Assembly (NCBI GenBank): GCA_035690495.1
Contig: DASSKK010000095.1
Coordinates: 31,108-95,107, forward strand
Direction of reading: 5' to 3'
Source: DASSKK01 sp035690495
GTDB taxonomy: Bacteria > Actinomycetota > Actinomycetes > Propionibacteriales > Nocardioidaceae
DNA: 64,000 bases
Position numbers and translations under genes: made by a program. Numbering within the stretch: position 1 is the stretch's first letter; each line of letters begins with the position of its first letter. Of the stretch, positions 25,054 to 33,656 are shown in pieces. Below the pieces are notes generated by a model. The model was not told the DNA's origin. It searched no databases and was given only the letters and a program-made list of their open reading frames with translations.

Positions 25054-25701
25054 ATGCGCACCCTGTACCTCGACCAGCTCGACACCATCCTCGACGACGT
25101 CGTCGCGATGACGCACGAGGTTCGCACCCAGGTCCGGGCGGCGACTGCGGCGCTGCTCGGCGCGGACGGCGAGACGGCCGAGCGGGTTGTCGCCGCCGAT
25201 CGCGGCATCGACATGTCCAGGACGCAGATCGAGGAGGCGTCGTTCGGCCTGATGGCGCTGCAGCAGCCCGTGGCAGGCGACCTGCGGATCCTCGTCGCAG
25301 CGTTGCGGATGGTGGCGGACCTGGAGAGGATGGGCGACCTGGCGGTGCACGTCGCCGAGGTCGCGCGGATGCGGGTGCCGTCGGCCGCCGTGCCCACAGT
25401 CGTCGAGGTCACGATCCGGCGGATGGGAATGGTGGCCGAGAACATGGTCGCCACGGTGGCGGAGATCCTGGCCGGCCGCGACGTCGACGGTGCGCGGCTG
25501 CTGGAGGCCGACGACGACGAGATGGACCGGCTGCACGCCTCGCTGTTCCGGCAGATGCTCGGCCAGCAGTGGCGGCATGGCGTTGAGTCGGCGGTGGACG
25601 TCGCGCTGCTCGGCCGCTACTACGAGCGGATCGCCGACCATGCCGTGTCGGTGGCGAGACGGCTGGTGTACGTCGAGACCGGCGAGTTCGAGCGTGGCTG
25701 A
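25054..25701 (+). CDS. phoU: Phosphate signalling protein PhoU
   Basis: A 215-residue two-bundle helical protein linking Pst transport to the SenX3 kinase. Both PhoU repeats are visible: ADRGIDMSRTQIEEASFGLM with LRMVADLERMGDLAVHVAEV, and EADDDEMDRLHASLFRQM with GRYYERIADHAVSVARR. The E/DxxxD metal-binding helices are intact. It stands alone downstream of a PHO box and is followed by a dispersed palindrome. Confidence 0.93.
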   Translation: MRTLYLDQLDTILDDVVAMTHEVRTQVRAATAALLGADGETAERVVAADRGIDMSRTQIEEASFGLMALQQPVAGDLRILVAALRMVADLERMGDLAVHVAEVARMRVPSAAVPTVVEVTIRRMGMVAENMVATVAEILAGRDVDGARLLEADDDEMDRLHASLFRQMLGQQWRHGVESAVDVALLGRYYERIADHAVSVARRLVYVETGEFERG

Positions 25702-25747
25702 CGCGTTCCGCGGCCGGCCCGACTCCTGACCCCACCCCGGCCCCCTC

Positions 25748-25809
25748 CCGATTCGTCTGCGCTTACGAGGGTCGGGCACGCGGGCCGATCGCGGACGAAT
25801 CGGGGTGGG
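25748..25809 (+). repeat. GATTCGTCCGCG palindromic element, copy 2
   Basis: Left arm CCCGATTCGTCTGCG (25748-25762, one change from the family) and right arm CGCGGACGAATCGGGGTGGG (25790-25809). The internal loop has diverged from copies 1 and 4. It follows phoU and precedes the mycothiol-isomerase-like gene. Confidence 0.8.
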
Positions 25810-25827
25810 CGGTGCCATAGTGGTCAG

Positions 25828-26691
25828 GTGCCTTCGAGCGGTCGCCGGCTCGCCTCGCCTGGATTGGACTTCGTCGAGGAGTACGCCGTGTCCGCACGAC
25901 GGTTCGTGGCGACGGTGGCCGGCTCCGACCTCCGTGCTCCCGTGCCCGGCTGCCCAGGCTGGACGGCGTACGACCTGGTCACCCACCTCGGCAACGTGCA
26001 CGCATGGGCCGCCACCATCGTCGAGACCGGGCGGCGCGCCGCCCAGCAGAACGACGAGCCGAGGACACGGCGCCCACGGGTGGTCGCCGACTGGTACGCC
26101 GGCAAGGCCGAGGACCTCCTCGCGGTGCTTCGTGCCGCCGACCCGCACCAGCCGTGCTGGAACTTCGTGTTCGGCGACGGCCCCGACTCGCGGGCCAGGT
26201 TCTGGTCGCGCCGCCAGCTCCACGAGACGGTGATCCACCAGGGCGACCTCGACGCCGCAGCCGGCTGCGAGCCGCAGGCCGAGCAGTCGGCGCCCGGGGT
26301 GGTCGCCGCCGACGGCGTCGCCGAGGTGCTCGGCGTGTTCCTCAAGCTGATGCACGACCGTGGCCACCCAGCCCGGCTCGCCGCACCGCTGTGCCTGGTC
26401 GCCGAGGACACCCGCGACACGTGGACGCTGACTCCGCGACCGGGCGGCGAGCAGGCCCCGGCCGTGCCGGCGGGTCCACCGCAGGTCGTGGAGCGACGGC
26501 ATCGGGCCGTCCCCCACCACCCCGCCCAGGCAGCCCCCCACCACCCCGCCCAGCCAGACCGCGTGGAGGCGCCTTCCGGCGTACTCCATCGGCTGCTCTG
26601 GCGGCGGCTGCCACCCGACGACCCACAGGTGCGGCTGGTCGGGAACCGGGACCGTCTGACCGCGTTCCTGCAGTCCCCCCTCACCCCGTAG
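25828..26691 (+). CDS. Maleylpyruvate isomerase-like (mycothiol-dependent, DinB-fold) protein
   Basis: A 287-residue protein of the actinobacterial TIGR03083/MDMPI type. The N-terminal four-helix part has VPGCPGWTAYDLVTHLGNVHAWA, and FWSRRQLHETVIHQGDLDAA supplies the conserved His/Glu/His metal site. The C-terminal domain carries an odd insertion: an 8-residue motif PHHPAQ.. repeated twice, encoded by a 24-bp tandem repeat (26511-26558). The substrate is unknown; known members use mycothiol, which fits mshA in this genome. Confidence 0.75.
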   Translation: MPSSGRRLASPGLDFVEEYAVSARRFVATVAGSDLRAPVPGCPGWTAYDLVTHLGNVHAWAATIVETGRRAAQQNDEPRTRRPRVVADWYAGKAEDLLAVLRAADPHQPCWNFVFGDGPDSRARFWSRRQLHETVIHQGDLDAAAGCEPQAEQSAPGVVAADGVAEVLGVFLKLMHDRGHPARLAAPLCLVAEDTRDTWTLTPRPGGEQAPAVPAGPPQVVERRHRAVPHHPAQAAPHHPAQPDRVEAPSGVLHRLLWRRLPPDDPQVRLVGNRDRLTAFLQSPLTP

Positions 26692-26737
26692 GAAACCGGC
26701 TCGCGGAGTGGGGGTGGCGCCGGATAGGTTCTCCCCC

Positions 26738-27745
26738 ATGCCTGTCGTAGAAGCCTCGGATCTGCGTCGCAGCTACCAGACCCGCACCGGCATCCTGCAT
26801 CGGGAGAAGAAGGTCGTCGAGGCGGTGCGCGGGGTGAGCTTCGCGATCGAGCGCGGCGAGCTGTTCGGGCTGCTCGGCCCCAACGGCGCGGGCAAGACGA
26901 CCACGATCAAGATGCTGATCACGCTGCTGCTGCCTACCGGCGGCAGCGCCCGCGTGCTCGACTACGACGTGGTCGCGCAGGCGCGTGACGTGCGTCGACG
27001 GATCGGCTACGTGTTCGGCGGCGACCGCGGGCTCTACGAACGGCTCTCGGCGCTCGACAACCTGCGTTACTTCTCCGAGCTGTACGGCGTGCCGCCGCGC
27101 GAGCAGCGCAGGCGGATCGGCGAGCTGCTCGAGCTGGTCGGGCTGACCGGTCGCGAGAAGGAGCGGGTCGAGGGGTTCTCCCGCGGCATGCGGCAGCGGC
27201 TGCACATCGCCCGCGGCCTGCTGCACGACCCCGACGTGTTCTTCCTCGACGAGCCGACGATCGGCATCGACCCGGTCGGCGCCCGCGAGCTGCGTGCCAC
27301 CATCGGGGGGCTGCGCGAGCAGGGCAAGACGATCCTGCTGACCACTCACTACATGTTCGAGGCCGACGAGCTCTGCGACCGGATCGCGGTGATCGCCGAG
27401 GGGCAGATCGTGGCCGAGGGCACCCCCGCCACCCTCAAGCAGCGGGTCACCGGCGGGCACGTCGTCGAGGTGGAGACGTTCGGCCTGGAGGAGACGCTCC
27501 TTGACGCCGTACGCTCCGTCGCCGGCGTCCGCTCGGTCGCGGTCGAGGACCGCGGTCACGCGCAGGTGCTGCTGGTCCAGGTCGAGCCCGGATCGGAGGT
27601 CACCTCCGGGGTGCTGGGCCGGCTCAACGGCACCAACGTCGGCCGGGTGTCCTCGCGCGAGCCGACCCTCGAGGACGCCTACGTCGAGCTCGTCTCGGGG
27701 AAGGGCTCGACGAGCTCGTCCGACGTGAAGGCGGGTGCCTCGTGA
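26738..27745 (+). CDS. ABC-2-type exporter ATP-binding protein
   Basis: A 335-residue DrrA/NodI-like ATPase from the ATG at 26738. Walker A is LLGPNGAGKTTTIK, the signature region is FSRGMRQRLHIARG and Walker B is VFFLDEPTIGIDPVG. The C-terminal ~100 residues form the extra domain typical of drug and polysaccharide exporters. Its stop overlaps the GTG of the first permease. The substrate is not inferable. Confidence 0.9.
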   Translation: MPVVEASDLRRSYQTRTGILHREKKVVEAVRGVSFAIERGELFGLLGPNGAGKTTTIKMLITLLLPTGGSARVLDYDVVAQARDVRRRIGYVFGGDRGLYERLSALDNLRYFSELYGVPPREQRRRIGELLELVGLTGREKERVEGFSRGMRQRLHIARGLLHDPDVFFLDEPTIGIDPVGARELRATIGGLREQGKTILLTTHYMFEADELCDRIAVIAEGQIVAEGTPATLKQRVTGGHVVEVETFGLEETLLDAVRSVAGVRSVAVEDRGHAQVLLVQVEPGSEVTSGVLGRLNGTNVGRVSSREPTLEDAYVELVSGKGSTSSSDVKAGAS

Positions 27746-28521
27746 TCGTCGTACGCACGCTGCGGATGCTCGCGGTCTGCTACTGGCTGCACCTGAAGAT
27801 GCTCGCCGCCTCGGTGTTCGAGGGGATCTTCCAGGTGATCTGGCCGCTGTACTTCGCCACGGTCGCCTTCCTCGTCTACGGCCAGTCCGACGACCCGAAG
27901 GTGCTGGTGTACGCCGGTCTCGGGGCGGCCGTGATGGGCATCTGGTCGGTGGTCACCACGACCGCCAGCGGGCTGCTGCAACGCGAGCGCTGGCACGGCA
28001 CCCTCGAGCTGCTGGTCGCCTCACCGACCCGGTTCGCGTTCATCCTGGTGCCGATCACCACCGCGATGGCCTCCCTCGGCCTGTTCAGTCTCGGCTCGAC
28101 GCTGCTGTGGGGATGGCTGCTGTTCGGCGTCGCCGTGCCGATCGCCGACCCTGTGCTGTTCGTGGTCTCGATCCTGGTGGCGGTGTTCTCGATCGCGCTT
28201 CTCGGCTTCCTGCTCTCGGTGGCGGTGGTCCGCTACCGCACCGCGTGGGCGATGGGCAACCTGCTCGAGTATCCCGGCTGGCTGCTGTGCGGGTTCCTGA
28301 TCCCGCTCACGCTGTTCCCGACGTGGGTGAACTGGATCTCCTACCTGCTGCCGCCCACCTGGGGGATGCGCGCGATCCGGGAGTCCGCCTCGGGCGGGTC
28401 CCCGTGGGTCGACATCCTCCTGTGCCTGGGCGTCGGCCTCGCCTACGGACTGGTCGGCACGCTGCTGTCCGAGACCGTGCTGCGCTCGGCGCGACGCAAC
28501 GCGACGCTGAGTCTGACATGA
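27742..28521 (+). CDS. ABC-2-type transporter permease (subunit 1)
   Basis: A 259-residue membrane protein with six hydrophobic helices. GTG 27742 overlaps the ATPase stop (GTGA). It contains the ABC-2 permease pattern RERWHGTLELLVASPTRF before the central helices. It is paired with a second permease whose ATG overlaps this stop, so the exporter is probably a heterodimer on two ATPase copies. Confidence 0.85.
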   Translation: MIVVRTLRMLAVCYWLHLKMLAASVFEGIFQVIWPLYFATVAFLVYGQSDDPKVLVYAGLGAAVMGIWSVVTTTASGLLQRERWHGTLELLVASPTRFAFILVPITTAMASLGLFSLGSTLLWGWLLFGVAVPIADPVLFVVSILVAVFSIALLGFLLSVAVVRYRTAWAMGNLLEYPGWLLCGFLIPLTLFPTWVNWISYLLPPTWGMRAIRESASGGSPWVDILLCLGVGLAYGLVGTLLSETVLRSARRNATLSLT

Positions 28522-29303
28522 CCAGCCTGCGGATCTTCTTCGTCGGCGGGCTGATCAGCTTCCGCGCCCTGTTCAACTGGCTGAGCCCGTGGATCTACAT
28601 CCCCTCGCTGCTGGTCGCGCCGATCGTGCAGATCCTGCTGTTCGCCTACATGGGTCGGTCGGCCGGCGTCGGGTCCGACGCGTTCTACGTGATCGGCAAC
28701 GCGGTGCAGTACTCCGCGATCCCGTGCCTGTTCGCGATGGCCAACACCGTCGCCGGCGAGCGCTGGACCCAGACGCTCGGGATCGTGCTGGTCACACCGG
28801 CGCGCCGGATCCCGCTGTTCCTGGGCAGGTCGCTGCCGGTCCTGGCGAACGGCTGGCTGGTGTCGATGTTCAGCCTGGTGGTCGGGTCGCTGCTGCTCGG
28901 CGTGTCGATCCCGGCCTCGGCGTGGCTGCCGCTCGCGCTGGTGGTGGCCATCGCGGCGGCCTCGTGCACCGGCCTGGGCCTGGCGAACGCCGCGATCGGG
29001 TTGCGCGTCCGCGAGACCGCCGTGATGTCGAACGTGCTGTTCGGACTGCTGCTGATCTTCTGCGGTGCGAACATCGCCCTGTCCGCGCTGCCGGGCTGGA
29101 TGGCCGCGGTCGGCCACTGGCTGCCGCTCAGCCACGCCATCGCCGCCGCCCGCGACCTCGCCTCCGGCGCCAGCCTCGGCGACGTGTCCGGGCTGCTGTG
29201 GCAGGAGGTCGGCCTCGGCGTGCTGTACGGCGCCTTCGGCCTGCTGATGCTGCGGGTCTTCGAGTTCGAGGGCCGTCGCCGCGCCACCCTCGAGATCCAG
29301 TAG
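28518..29303 (+). CDS. ABC-2-type transporter permease (subunit 2)
   Basis: A 261-residue membrane protein, six helices. The ATG at 28518 overlaps the stop of subunit 1. It has GERWTQTLGIVLVTPARRIP, the same coupling-region pattern as its partner (RERWHGTLELLVASPTRF), indicating that the two permeases are paralogues. It is the last gene of the three-gene operon. Confidence 0.85.
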   Translation: MTSLRIFFVGGLISFRALFNWLSPWIYIPSLLVAPIVQILLFAYMGRSAGVGSDAFYVIGNAVQYSAIPCLFAMANTVAGERWTQTLGIVLVTPARRIPLFLGRSLPVLANGWLVSMFSLVVGSLLLGVSIPASAWLPLALVVAIAAASCTGLGLANAAIGLRVRETAVMSNVLFGLLLIFCGANIALSALPGWMAAVGHWLPLSHAIAAARDLASGASLGDVSGLLWQEVGLGVLYGAFGLLMLRVFEFEGRRRATLEIQ

Positions 29304-29360
29304 GTCTCGCCGTATGCATCCACCGTCAGGGGCGACGCCCACCAGGCTCGATGCCAGCCA

Positions 29361-30233
29361 ATGCGCCGACAGGTGCTCGCGCTCGGGCTCGACGACGAGC
29401 ACCTCCGTCGGGCGGTGCGTCGACGCGAGCTGACGCGGGTCTGCGACGGCGTCCTCGTCAACCACACCGGTGCGCTGACGTGGCTTCAGCGAGCCTGGGC
29501 CGCGGTGCTGTTCTGCTGGCCGGCGGCGCTCAGCCACGACTTCGTCTTGCGTGCGCACGATCTCGGCTCGCGGGGCGGCGGCGGTCGCGATCCGGCGCAG
29601 TCCCCGCCGGTCGCCGTCGTCGAGCCGATCCACGTCGCAATCGACCACGCCCGCACGGTCATGGCGCCCCCGGGCGTACGCGTCCACCGCAAGCGCGGCT
29701 GGGCCGCGCTCGTGCACCCGGTCCGGCAGCCGCCGCAGCTACGCCTGGAAGAGGCGGTCCTCGACGTCGCGGCGCACGCACCGGACGACGCGGGCGCCAT
29801 CGCCACGCTTGCGGACGCCTGCCAGAGTCACCGCACCACGGCGGACCGCCTTGCCGAGGCGTTGCGAGCACGGCAGAGGCTGCCCCGTCGCAAGCTCCTG
29901 CTCGCGGTGCTGGACGACGTCGCCACCGGCACCTACTCGCTGCTGGAGCACCGCTATCTGACGCGGGTGGAGCGCCCGCACGGGCTGCCCACGGGCAAGC
30001 GTCAGCGTCGCGTCCGGATCGGGAGGACGTCGGCGTACCGCGACGTGGAGTACGTCAGGCTGCGACAGGTCGTCGAGCTCGACGGACGCCTTGGCCACGA
30101 GCTGCAGTCCGACCGATGGGACGACTTCGACCGGGACCTGGCCAGCGCCGAGGAGGGCACCGCTACGACGCGAGTGGGCTGGCGGCACGTCCTCGACAGT
30201 TGCCGCCTCGCCGCCGCGGTGGCCAGCTGCTGA
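29361..30233 (+). CDS. DUF559/AbiEi-like protein (restriction-endonuclease-fold domain)
   Basis: A 290-residue protein. An N-terminal AbiEi-like winged-helix region (DDEHLRRAVRRRELTRVCDGVLV) is followed by a middle domain. The C-terminal VSR/DUF559-type nuclease fold reads LLEHRYLTRVERPHGLP...YRDVEYVRLRQVVELDGRLGH. The Asp/Glu residues of YRDVEY and VELDGR would be the metal site. Proteins of this shape are common in actinobacteria as solitary genes of unknown function. A second member is at 44291. No toxin partner is adjacent. Confidence 0.65.
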   Translation: MRRQVLALGLDDEHLRRAVRRRELTRVCDGVLVNHTGALTWLQRAWAAVLFCWPAALSHDFVLRAHDLGSRGGGGRDPAQSPPVAVVEPIHVAIDHARTVMAPPGVRVHRKRGWAALVHPVRQPPQLRLEEAVLDVAAHAPDDAGAIATLADACQSHRTTADRLAEALRARQRLPRRKLLLAVLDDVATGTYSLLEHRYLTRVERPHGLPTGKRQRRVRIGRTSAYRDVEYVRLRQVVELDGRLGHELQSDRWDDFDRDLASAEEGTATTRVGWRHVLDSCRLAAAVASC

Positions 30234-30291
30234 TCGCCCGCGGTTGGGAGGGCACTCCCCACGCGTGCTCACCCGGTTGCCCGGTCGGAAG

Positions 30292-30340
30292 GGTTCGGGT
30301 GGGATCCCAGGGCGATGCTGCCTGAGATCCCACCCGAACC
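30292..30340. repeat. Long perfect-stem palindrome
   Basis: GGTTCGGGTGGGATC (30292-30306) pairs with GATCCCACCCGAACC (30326-30340), with further pairing inside (CAGGGC/GCCTG). The loop is short. It lies in the 464-base gap 30234-30697 downstream of the DUF559-like gene. The rest of that gap holds no gene I can support, plus the repeat at 30600. It is a possible bidirectional terminator, without a T-tract. Confidence 0.6.
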
Positions 30341-30599
30341 CGGGGCCCTGTCGACGTGGGCCAGGGCACCGAGCGTGTCGTGCAGCAGCTTCCCGAGGGC
30401 GTACTCGATGGCGAGGGTCGGAGCCACCCCGATCGCGGCGCCCGTTGCCATGCTCAGCCGACCGCGCCCGGATCCGAGGCGACCATCCGGGCCCGGAGCA
30501 CGGCGGACAGCTCGTGCGCCCGACTCCACGCGCTGGTCACTTGCTCACGCTACCCGCGGGCCGGGGTGGCCGCCGCTGCTGTTCGCCCCGGCCCTGACG

Positions 30600-30685
30600 G
30601 ATTACCAGGGTGGCATGGTAAACCGCCACTCCCCATGGGCCGTGACCCATGGGATGTGGCAGAAAACCATGGTGCCCTGGTAATC
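30600..30685. repeat. ACCAGGG/CCATGG palindromic element, copy 1
   Basis: The left arm (30600-30619) begins GATTACCAGGGTGGCATGGT; the right arm (30666-30685) is ACCATGGTGCCCTGGTAATC. A GC-rich middle contains CCCATGGG twice. It begins 12 bases beyond the 3' end of gpmA. An inverted full copy is at 41451-41538, and a partial match lies inside a coding sequence at 40000. Confidence 0.8.
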
Positions 30686-30697
30686 AGCGGGGCGGAT

Positions 30698-31459
30698 TCA
30701 GCGGCCCTGGTTCGCGACGGCCGCGATGCCCTCGGCGGCGGCCTCCGGGTCGAGATACTGACCACCGTCCCCGGTGGGCCGCATCTGCTCGTCGAGGCGG
30801 TACACCAGCGGGATCCCGGTGGGGATGTTCAGCCCCGTGACGGCGTCCTCGGACATGTCGTCGAGGTGCTTGACCAGGGCGCGCAGCGAGTTGCCGTGGG
30901 CAGCCACGCACACGATGCGGCCGGCGCGCAGGTCCGGCACGATCGCGTCGTACCAGTAGGGGAGCGCCCGTGCCACCACGTCGGCCAGACACTCGGTGCG
31001 CGGGAGCAACTCGGGCGGCAGGTCGCCGTACACCTGCATGCCGGTCTGCGCCCACTCGTCGTCGTCGGCGATCGGCGGCGGCGGGGTGGCGTAGGAGCGC
31101 CGCCAGGCCATGAACTGCTCCTCGCCGTGCTCCGCCAGCGTCTGCTTCTTGTCCTTGCCCTGCAGCGCGCCGTAGTGCCGCTCGTTGAGCCGCCAGGAGC
31201 GTCGGACCGGGATCCAGTGCCGGTCGCAGGCGTCGAGGGCCAGCTGGGCGGTGGCGATCGCGCGCCGCAGCACCGAGGTGTGCAGCACGTCGGGCAGCAG
31301 CCCGGCCGCGGCGATCAGCTCGCCGGCGTGCACCGCCTCCTCGCGACCCTTGTCGGTCAGCGGCACGTCGACCCAGCCGGAGAACAGGTTCTTCGCGTTC
31401 CACTCACTCTCGCCGTGCCGCACCAGCACGAGGGTGTACGGCGCGCCCGGTGATCCCAT
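30698..31459 (-). CDS. gpmA: 2,3-bisphosphoglycerate-dependent phosphoglycerate mutase
   Basis: Glycolytic enzyme interconverting 3- and 2-phosphoglycerate, 253 residues. The phosphohistidine motif LVRHGESEWN (His15) is followed by the second catalytic His in AAHGNSLRALVKHL. NERHYGALQGKDK is diagnostic of the dPGM family. Full length. In many relatives it adjoins mshA and senX3; here it has been separated from them. Confidence 0.95.
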   Translation of the reverse strand: MGSPGAPYTLVLVRHGESEWNAKNLFSGWVDVPLTDKGREEAVHAGELIAAAGLLPDVLHTSVLRRAIATAQLALDACDRHWIPVRRSWRLNERHYGALQGKDKKQTLAEHGEEQFMAWRRSYATPPPPIADDDEWAQTGMQVYGDLPPELLPRTECLADVVARALPYWYDAIVPDLRAGRIVCVAAHGNSLRALVKHLDDMSEDAVTGLNIPTGIPLVYRLDEQMRPTGDGGQYLDPEAAAEGIAAVANQGR

Positions 31460-31498
31460 CAGTGCAGTCTCCTCTCAGCCGGTCAGCCCGCCGGCCCG

Positions 31499-32002
31499 TC
31501 AGCTCTGGGGGAGCGGGACGTGCTTGTAGACGGGATCGCTGTGCGGGAACACCGGCACGTCGAGGACGATCGACTTGGCGTGGGCGAACTTGAAGGTCAA
31601 CGGGATGAACGCGCCGGGCTTGATCGTCGGACCCTTCACCGTCGCGCCGCCGGTGCTCGCGAGATCCAGGACCCCGCCGGCCGGGATCTTCGTGGGGCCG
31701 GCAAGCGACCCGGTGATGTCCTGGGTGCGCGGGTTGCCCGCGGTGACCTTCTTCAGCTGATCGGCGTGCAACTGGTCGTTGTTGACCAGGGTCGCGACCA
31801 CGGTGCCACTGCCCTTCTTGCCCGAGACGATCAGCGCGTTCACCACGTCGACGGCGCCACTGCGGTCGTACACGCCGGCCGCCGGGTTGTAGTCCTGGAT
31901 CGTCTGCGCCCCGAAGTTGACCCCGCACGAGGACAGGAGCGGAGCCGCCAGGAGTACGGCGGAAGCTGCGGCCAGCCGGTAGCGGCTGCGGCGGAGGTTC
32001 AC
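31499..32002 (-). CDS. LpqE-like lipoprotein
   Basis: A 167-residue exported lipoprotein. GTG 32002 starts a signal peptide ending in the lipobox LLSSC (Cys26). The mature part begins GVNFGAQTIQDYNPAAGV, and GSGTVVATLVNND follows, resembling mycobacterial LpqE, whose gene also lies near carD. The all-beta ~120-residue domain has no visible catalytic site. Function is unknown; binding of a metal or partner protein is only a guess. Confidence 0.7.
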   Translation of the reverse strand: MNLRRSRYRLAAASAVLLAAPLLSSCGVNFGAQTIQDYNPAAGVYDRSGAVDVVNALIVSGKKGSGTVVATLVNNDQLHADQLKKVTAGNPRTQDITGSLAGPTKIPAGGVLDLASTGGATVKGPTIKPGAFIPLTFKFAHAKSIVLDVPVFPHSDPVYKHVPLPQS

Positions 32003-32096
32003 GGCATGGGTCCTCTCGGTGCACGCCTGAGTGTGCACACGGCGTACGGGGGTTGGAGCTCGTGCGCGAGTCTAGCGACCCGGCGGCCCGGCCAGC

Positions 32097-32813
32097 TCAT
32101 TGGTGCAGGCCGACGGTGAAGGCGGCCGCCACGATCCCCGCCGCGACCAGCACCGTGTACGTCGAGGAGATCCACAGCAGTCGTGGCGCCCCGGTGCGCA
32201 GTGCGATCCGCAGCGGCAGGTGCCTGATGCCGGTCTGGTTGTCGCCGACCAGGTCGGGCAGCACGTTCAGGAAGTGCACGCCGATCCCGAACAGGGCGGC
32301 GAGCACGGTCATCGTCCAGGTCGGTGGCTGGCCGTGCATGCCCCCGCCGAGACCGCCGTAGGACAAGAAGGCGGGCAGCAGGCCGAAGCTGACGGCGTAC
32401 GGCACGAAGGACAGCACCGTGCGCTTGAACCACAGGTTGTACAGCCAGGCGCTGGTCACCGCGGCCAGGTGCGCGATGCCCGCGGCCGTGCCGTTCGCGA
32501 TCGACAGGGGGATGACCAGCAGCACCGCGCACGCGGTCGCGAAGTTCACCGTCCCGGGGTCGATCCAGCCCATCGCGACCGGCTTGTCGCGCCGGTCCAG
32601 CTCGCGGTCGCGTCCGCGGTCGACGACGTCGTTGACCCAGCCGACGGTGAGCTGGCCGGTCAGCACCGTGGCGGCTACCAGCGCAAGGCCGAGCTGCGAG
32701 CGGCCGGTGAGCGCGGCGGCGACCGTCAGCGCGACCGTCATCGCCAGCGTCGGCAGGGGATGCGAGGACAACGCCAGGGACGCCCATGTGCCCCGTGGTC
32801 TGCTGAACCTCAT
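32097..32813 (-). CDS. UbiA-family prenyltransferase
   Basis: A 238-residue membrane enzyme from the ATG at 32813, with about seven helices. It has both aspartate-rich prenyl-diphosphate motifs: NDVVDRGRDRELD near residue 61 and DLVGDNQTG near 187. It transfers an isoprenoid chain to an aromatic or sugar acceptor; the acceptor is not identifiable. It is shorter than MenA or CtaB. The nearby ispD/ispF supply isoprenoid precursors but lie on separate transcripts. Confidence 0.85.
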   Translation of the reverse strand: MRFSRPRGTWASLALSSHPLPTLAMTVALTVAAALTGRSQLGLALVAATVLTGQLTVGWVNDVVDRGRDRELDRRDKPVAMGWIDPGTVNFATACAVLLVIPLSIANGTAAGIAHLAAVTSAWLYNLWFKRTVLSFVPYAVSFGLLPAFLSYGGLGGGMHGQPPTWTMTVLAALFGIGVHFLNVLPDLVGDNQTGIRHLPLRIALRTGAPRLLWISSTYTVLVAAGIVAAAFTVGLHQ

Positions 32814-32995
32814 GGTCGGAAAGTATCGACCAACCGAGCCGTTTCCGCGCGCCGGACCGCGGGGTCGGCGGGGGTGTGTCGGTGGCTCGTGCCAGTCTCG
32901 GGCCGAGCCCGACAGCACACGAAGACCCGATCTGTCAAGGCCCGATTCGAGCCCTGACCTGCGCAAACGCGGAAGGGGCCGGTCGGCGGACGTGT

Positions 32996-33018
32996 TAGAC
33001 TGGTCACCTAGGAAGGGG
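32996..33018 (+). promoter_or_regulatory. Probable carD promoter -10 and ribosome binding site
   Basis: TAGACT at 32996-33001 is a good actinobacterial -10 element, 28 bases before the carD ATG. AGGAAGGGG (33010-33018) is its ribosome site. I see no clear -35, as is usual in this phylum. Confidence 0.5.
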
Positions 33019-33028
33019 TACTTGGCAC

Positions 33029-33514
33029 ATGACATTCACCGTCGGCGAAACGGTTGTTTACCCAAATCACGGCGCGGCAGTCATCGAGGACATCGAGACT
33101 CGACAGATCAAAGGCGAGGACAAGGAGTACCTCGTGCTGCGCATCGTGGCCCAGCAGGATCTGGTGGTCCGAGTGCCCGCCTGCAACCTCGATCTGGTCG
33201 GGGTCCGCGACGTCGTGGACAAGGACGGCCTGGACCGGGTCTTCGACGTGCTGCGCGCCGCGCACACCGAGGAGCCGACCAACTGGTCGCGACGCTACAA
33301 GGCGAACCTCGAGAAGCTGCACTCCGGCGACGTGATGAAGGTCGCCGAGGTCGTTCGCGACCTGTGGCGGCGTGAGCGCGACCGTGGGCTGTCCGCCGGC
33401 GAGAAGCGGATGCTGGCCAAGGCCCGGCAGATCCTGGTCTCCGAGCTCGCGCTTGCCGAGCACACCAACGAGGACAAGGCTGAGGCGCTTCTCGACGAGG
33501 TCCTCGCCTCCTGA
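33029..33514 (+). CDS. carD: RNA polymerase-binding regulator CarD
   Basis: Global transcription factor that binds the RNA polymerase beta subunit and stabilises open complexes, notably at rRNA promoters. The 161 residues cover the N-terminal CarD/TRCF Tudor-like domain (FTVGETVVYPNHGAAVIEDIE) and the C-terminal helical DNA-binding domain with the conserved Trp in NWSRRYKANLEKL. Full length and well conserved. An IspD-like gene follows on the same strand. Confidence 0.95.
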   Translation: MTFTVGETVVYPNHGAAVIEDIETRQIKGEDKEYLVLRIVAQQDLVVRVPACNLDLVGVRDVVDKDGLDRVFDVLRAAHTEEPTNWSRRYKANLEKLHSGDVMKVAEVVRDLWRRERDRGLSAGEKRMLAKARQILVSELALAEHTNEDKAEALLDEVLAS

Positions 33515-33516
33515 CC

Positions 33517-33656
33517 GAAGCGGCGCCCCGCATCCCGCCCGACGGCGTTGTCGTCGGTCGACGTGCAACCCCGGCACGCCTCCCTCCTCCGCCTTGCCGG
33601 CCGTGCGCGGATGCGCCGCTCTGAAGCGGCGCCCCGCATCCCGCCCGACGGCGTTG
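33517..33656 (+). repeat. 34-bp direct repeat (106-bp offset) at the start of the IspD-like gene
   Basis: A 34-base sequence starting GAAGCGGCGCCCCGC occurs identically at 33517-33550 and 33623-33656. The first copy starts three bases after the carD stop. The second encodes the beginning of the conserved part of the IspD-like protein (SEAAPRIPPDGV). The offset of 106 is not a multiple of three, so the copies are in different frames. A recent insertion or duplication has pushed the gene start away from carD. Confidence 0.85.

Noticed and set aside
30269..30529. Possible 86-codon minus-strand gene with a hydrophobic middle
   Set aside because: It has no ribosome site at either start, its 3' third is made of the 30292-30340 palindrome, and no family is recognisable.
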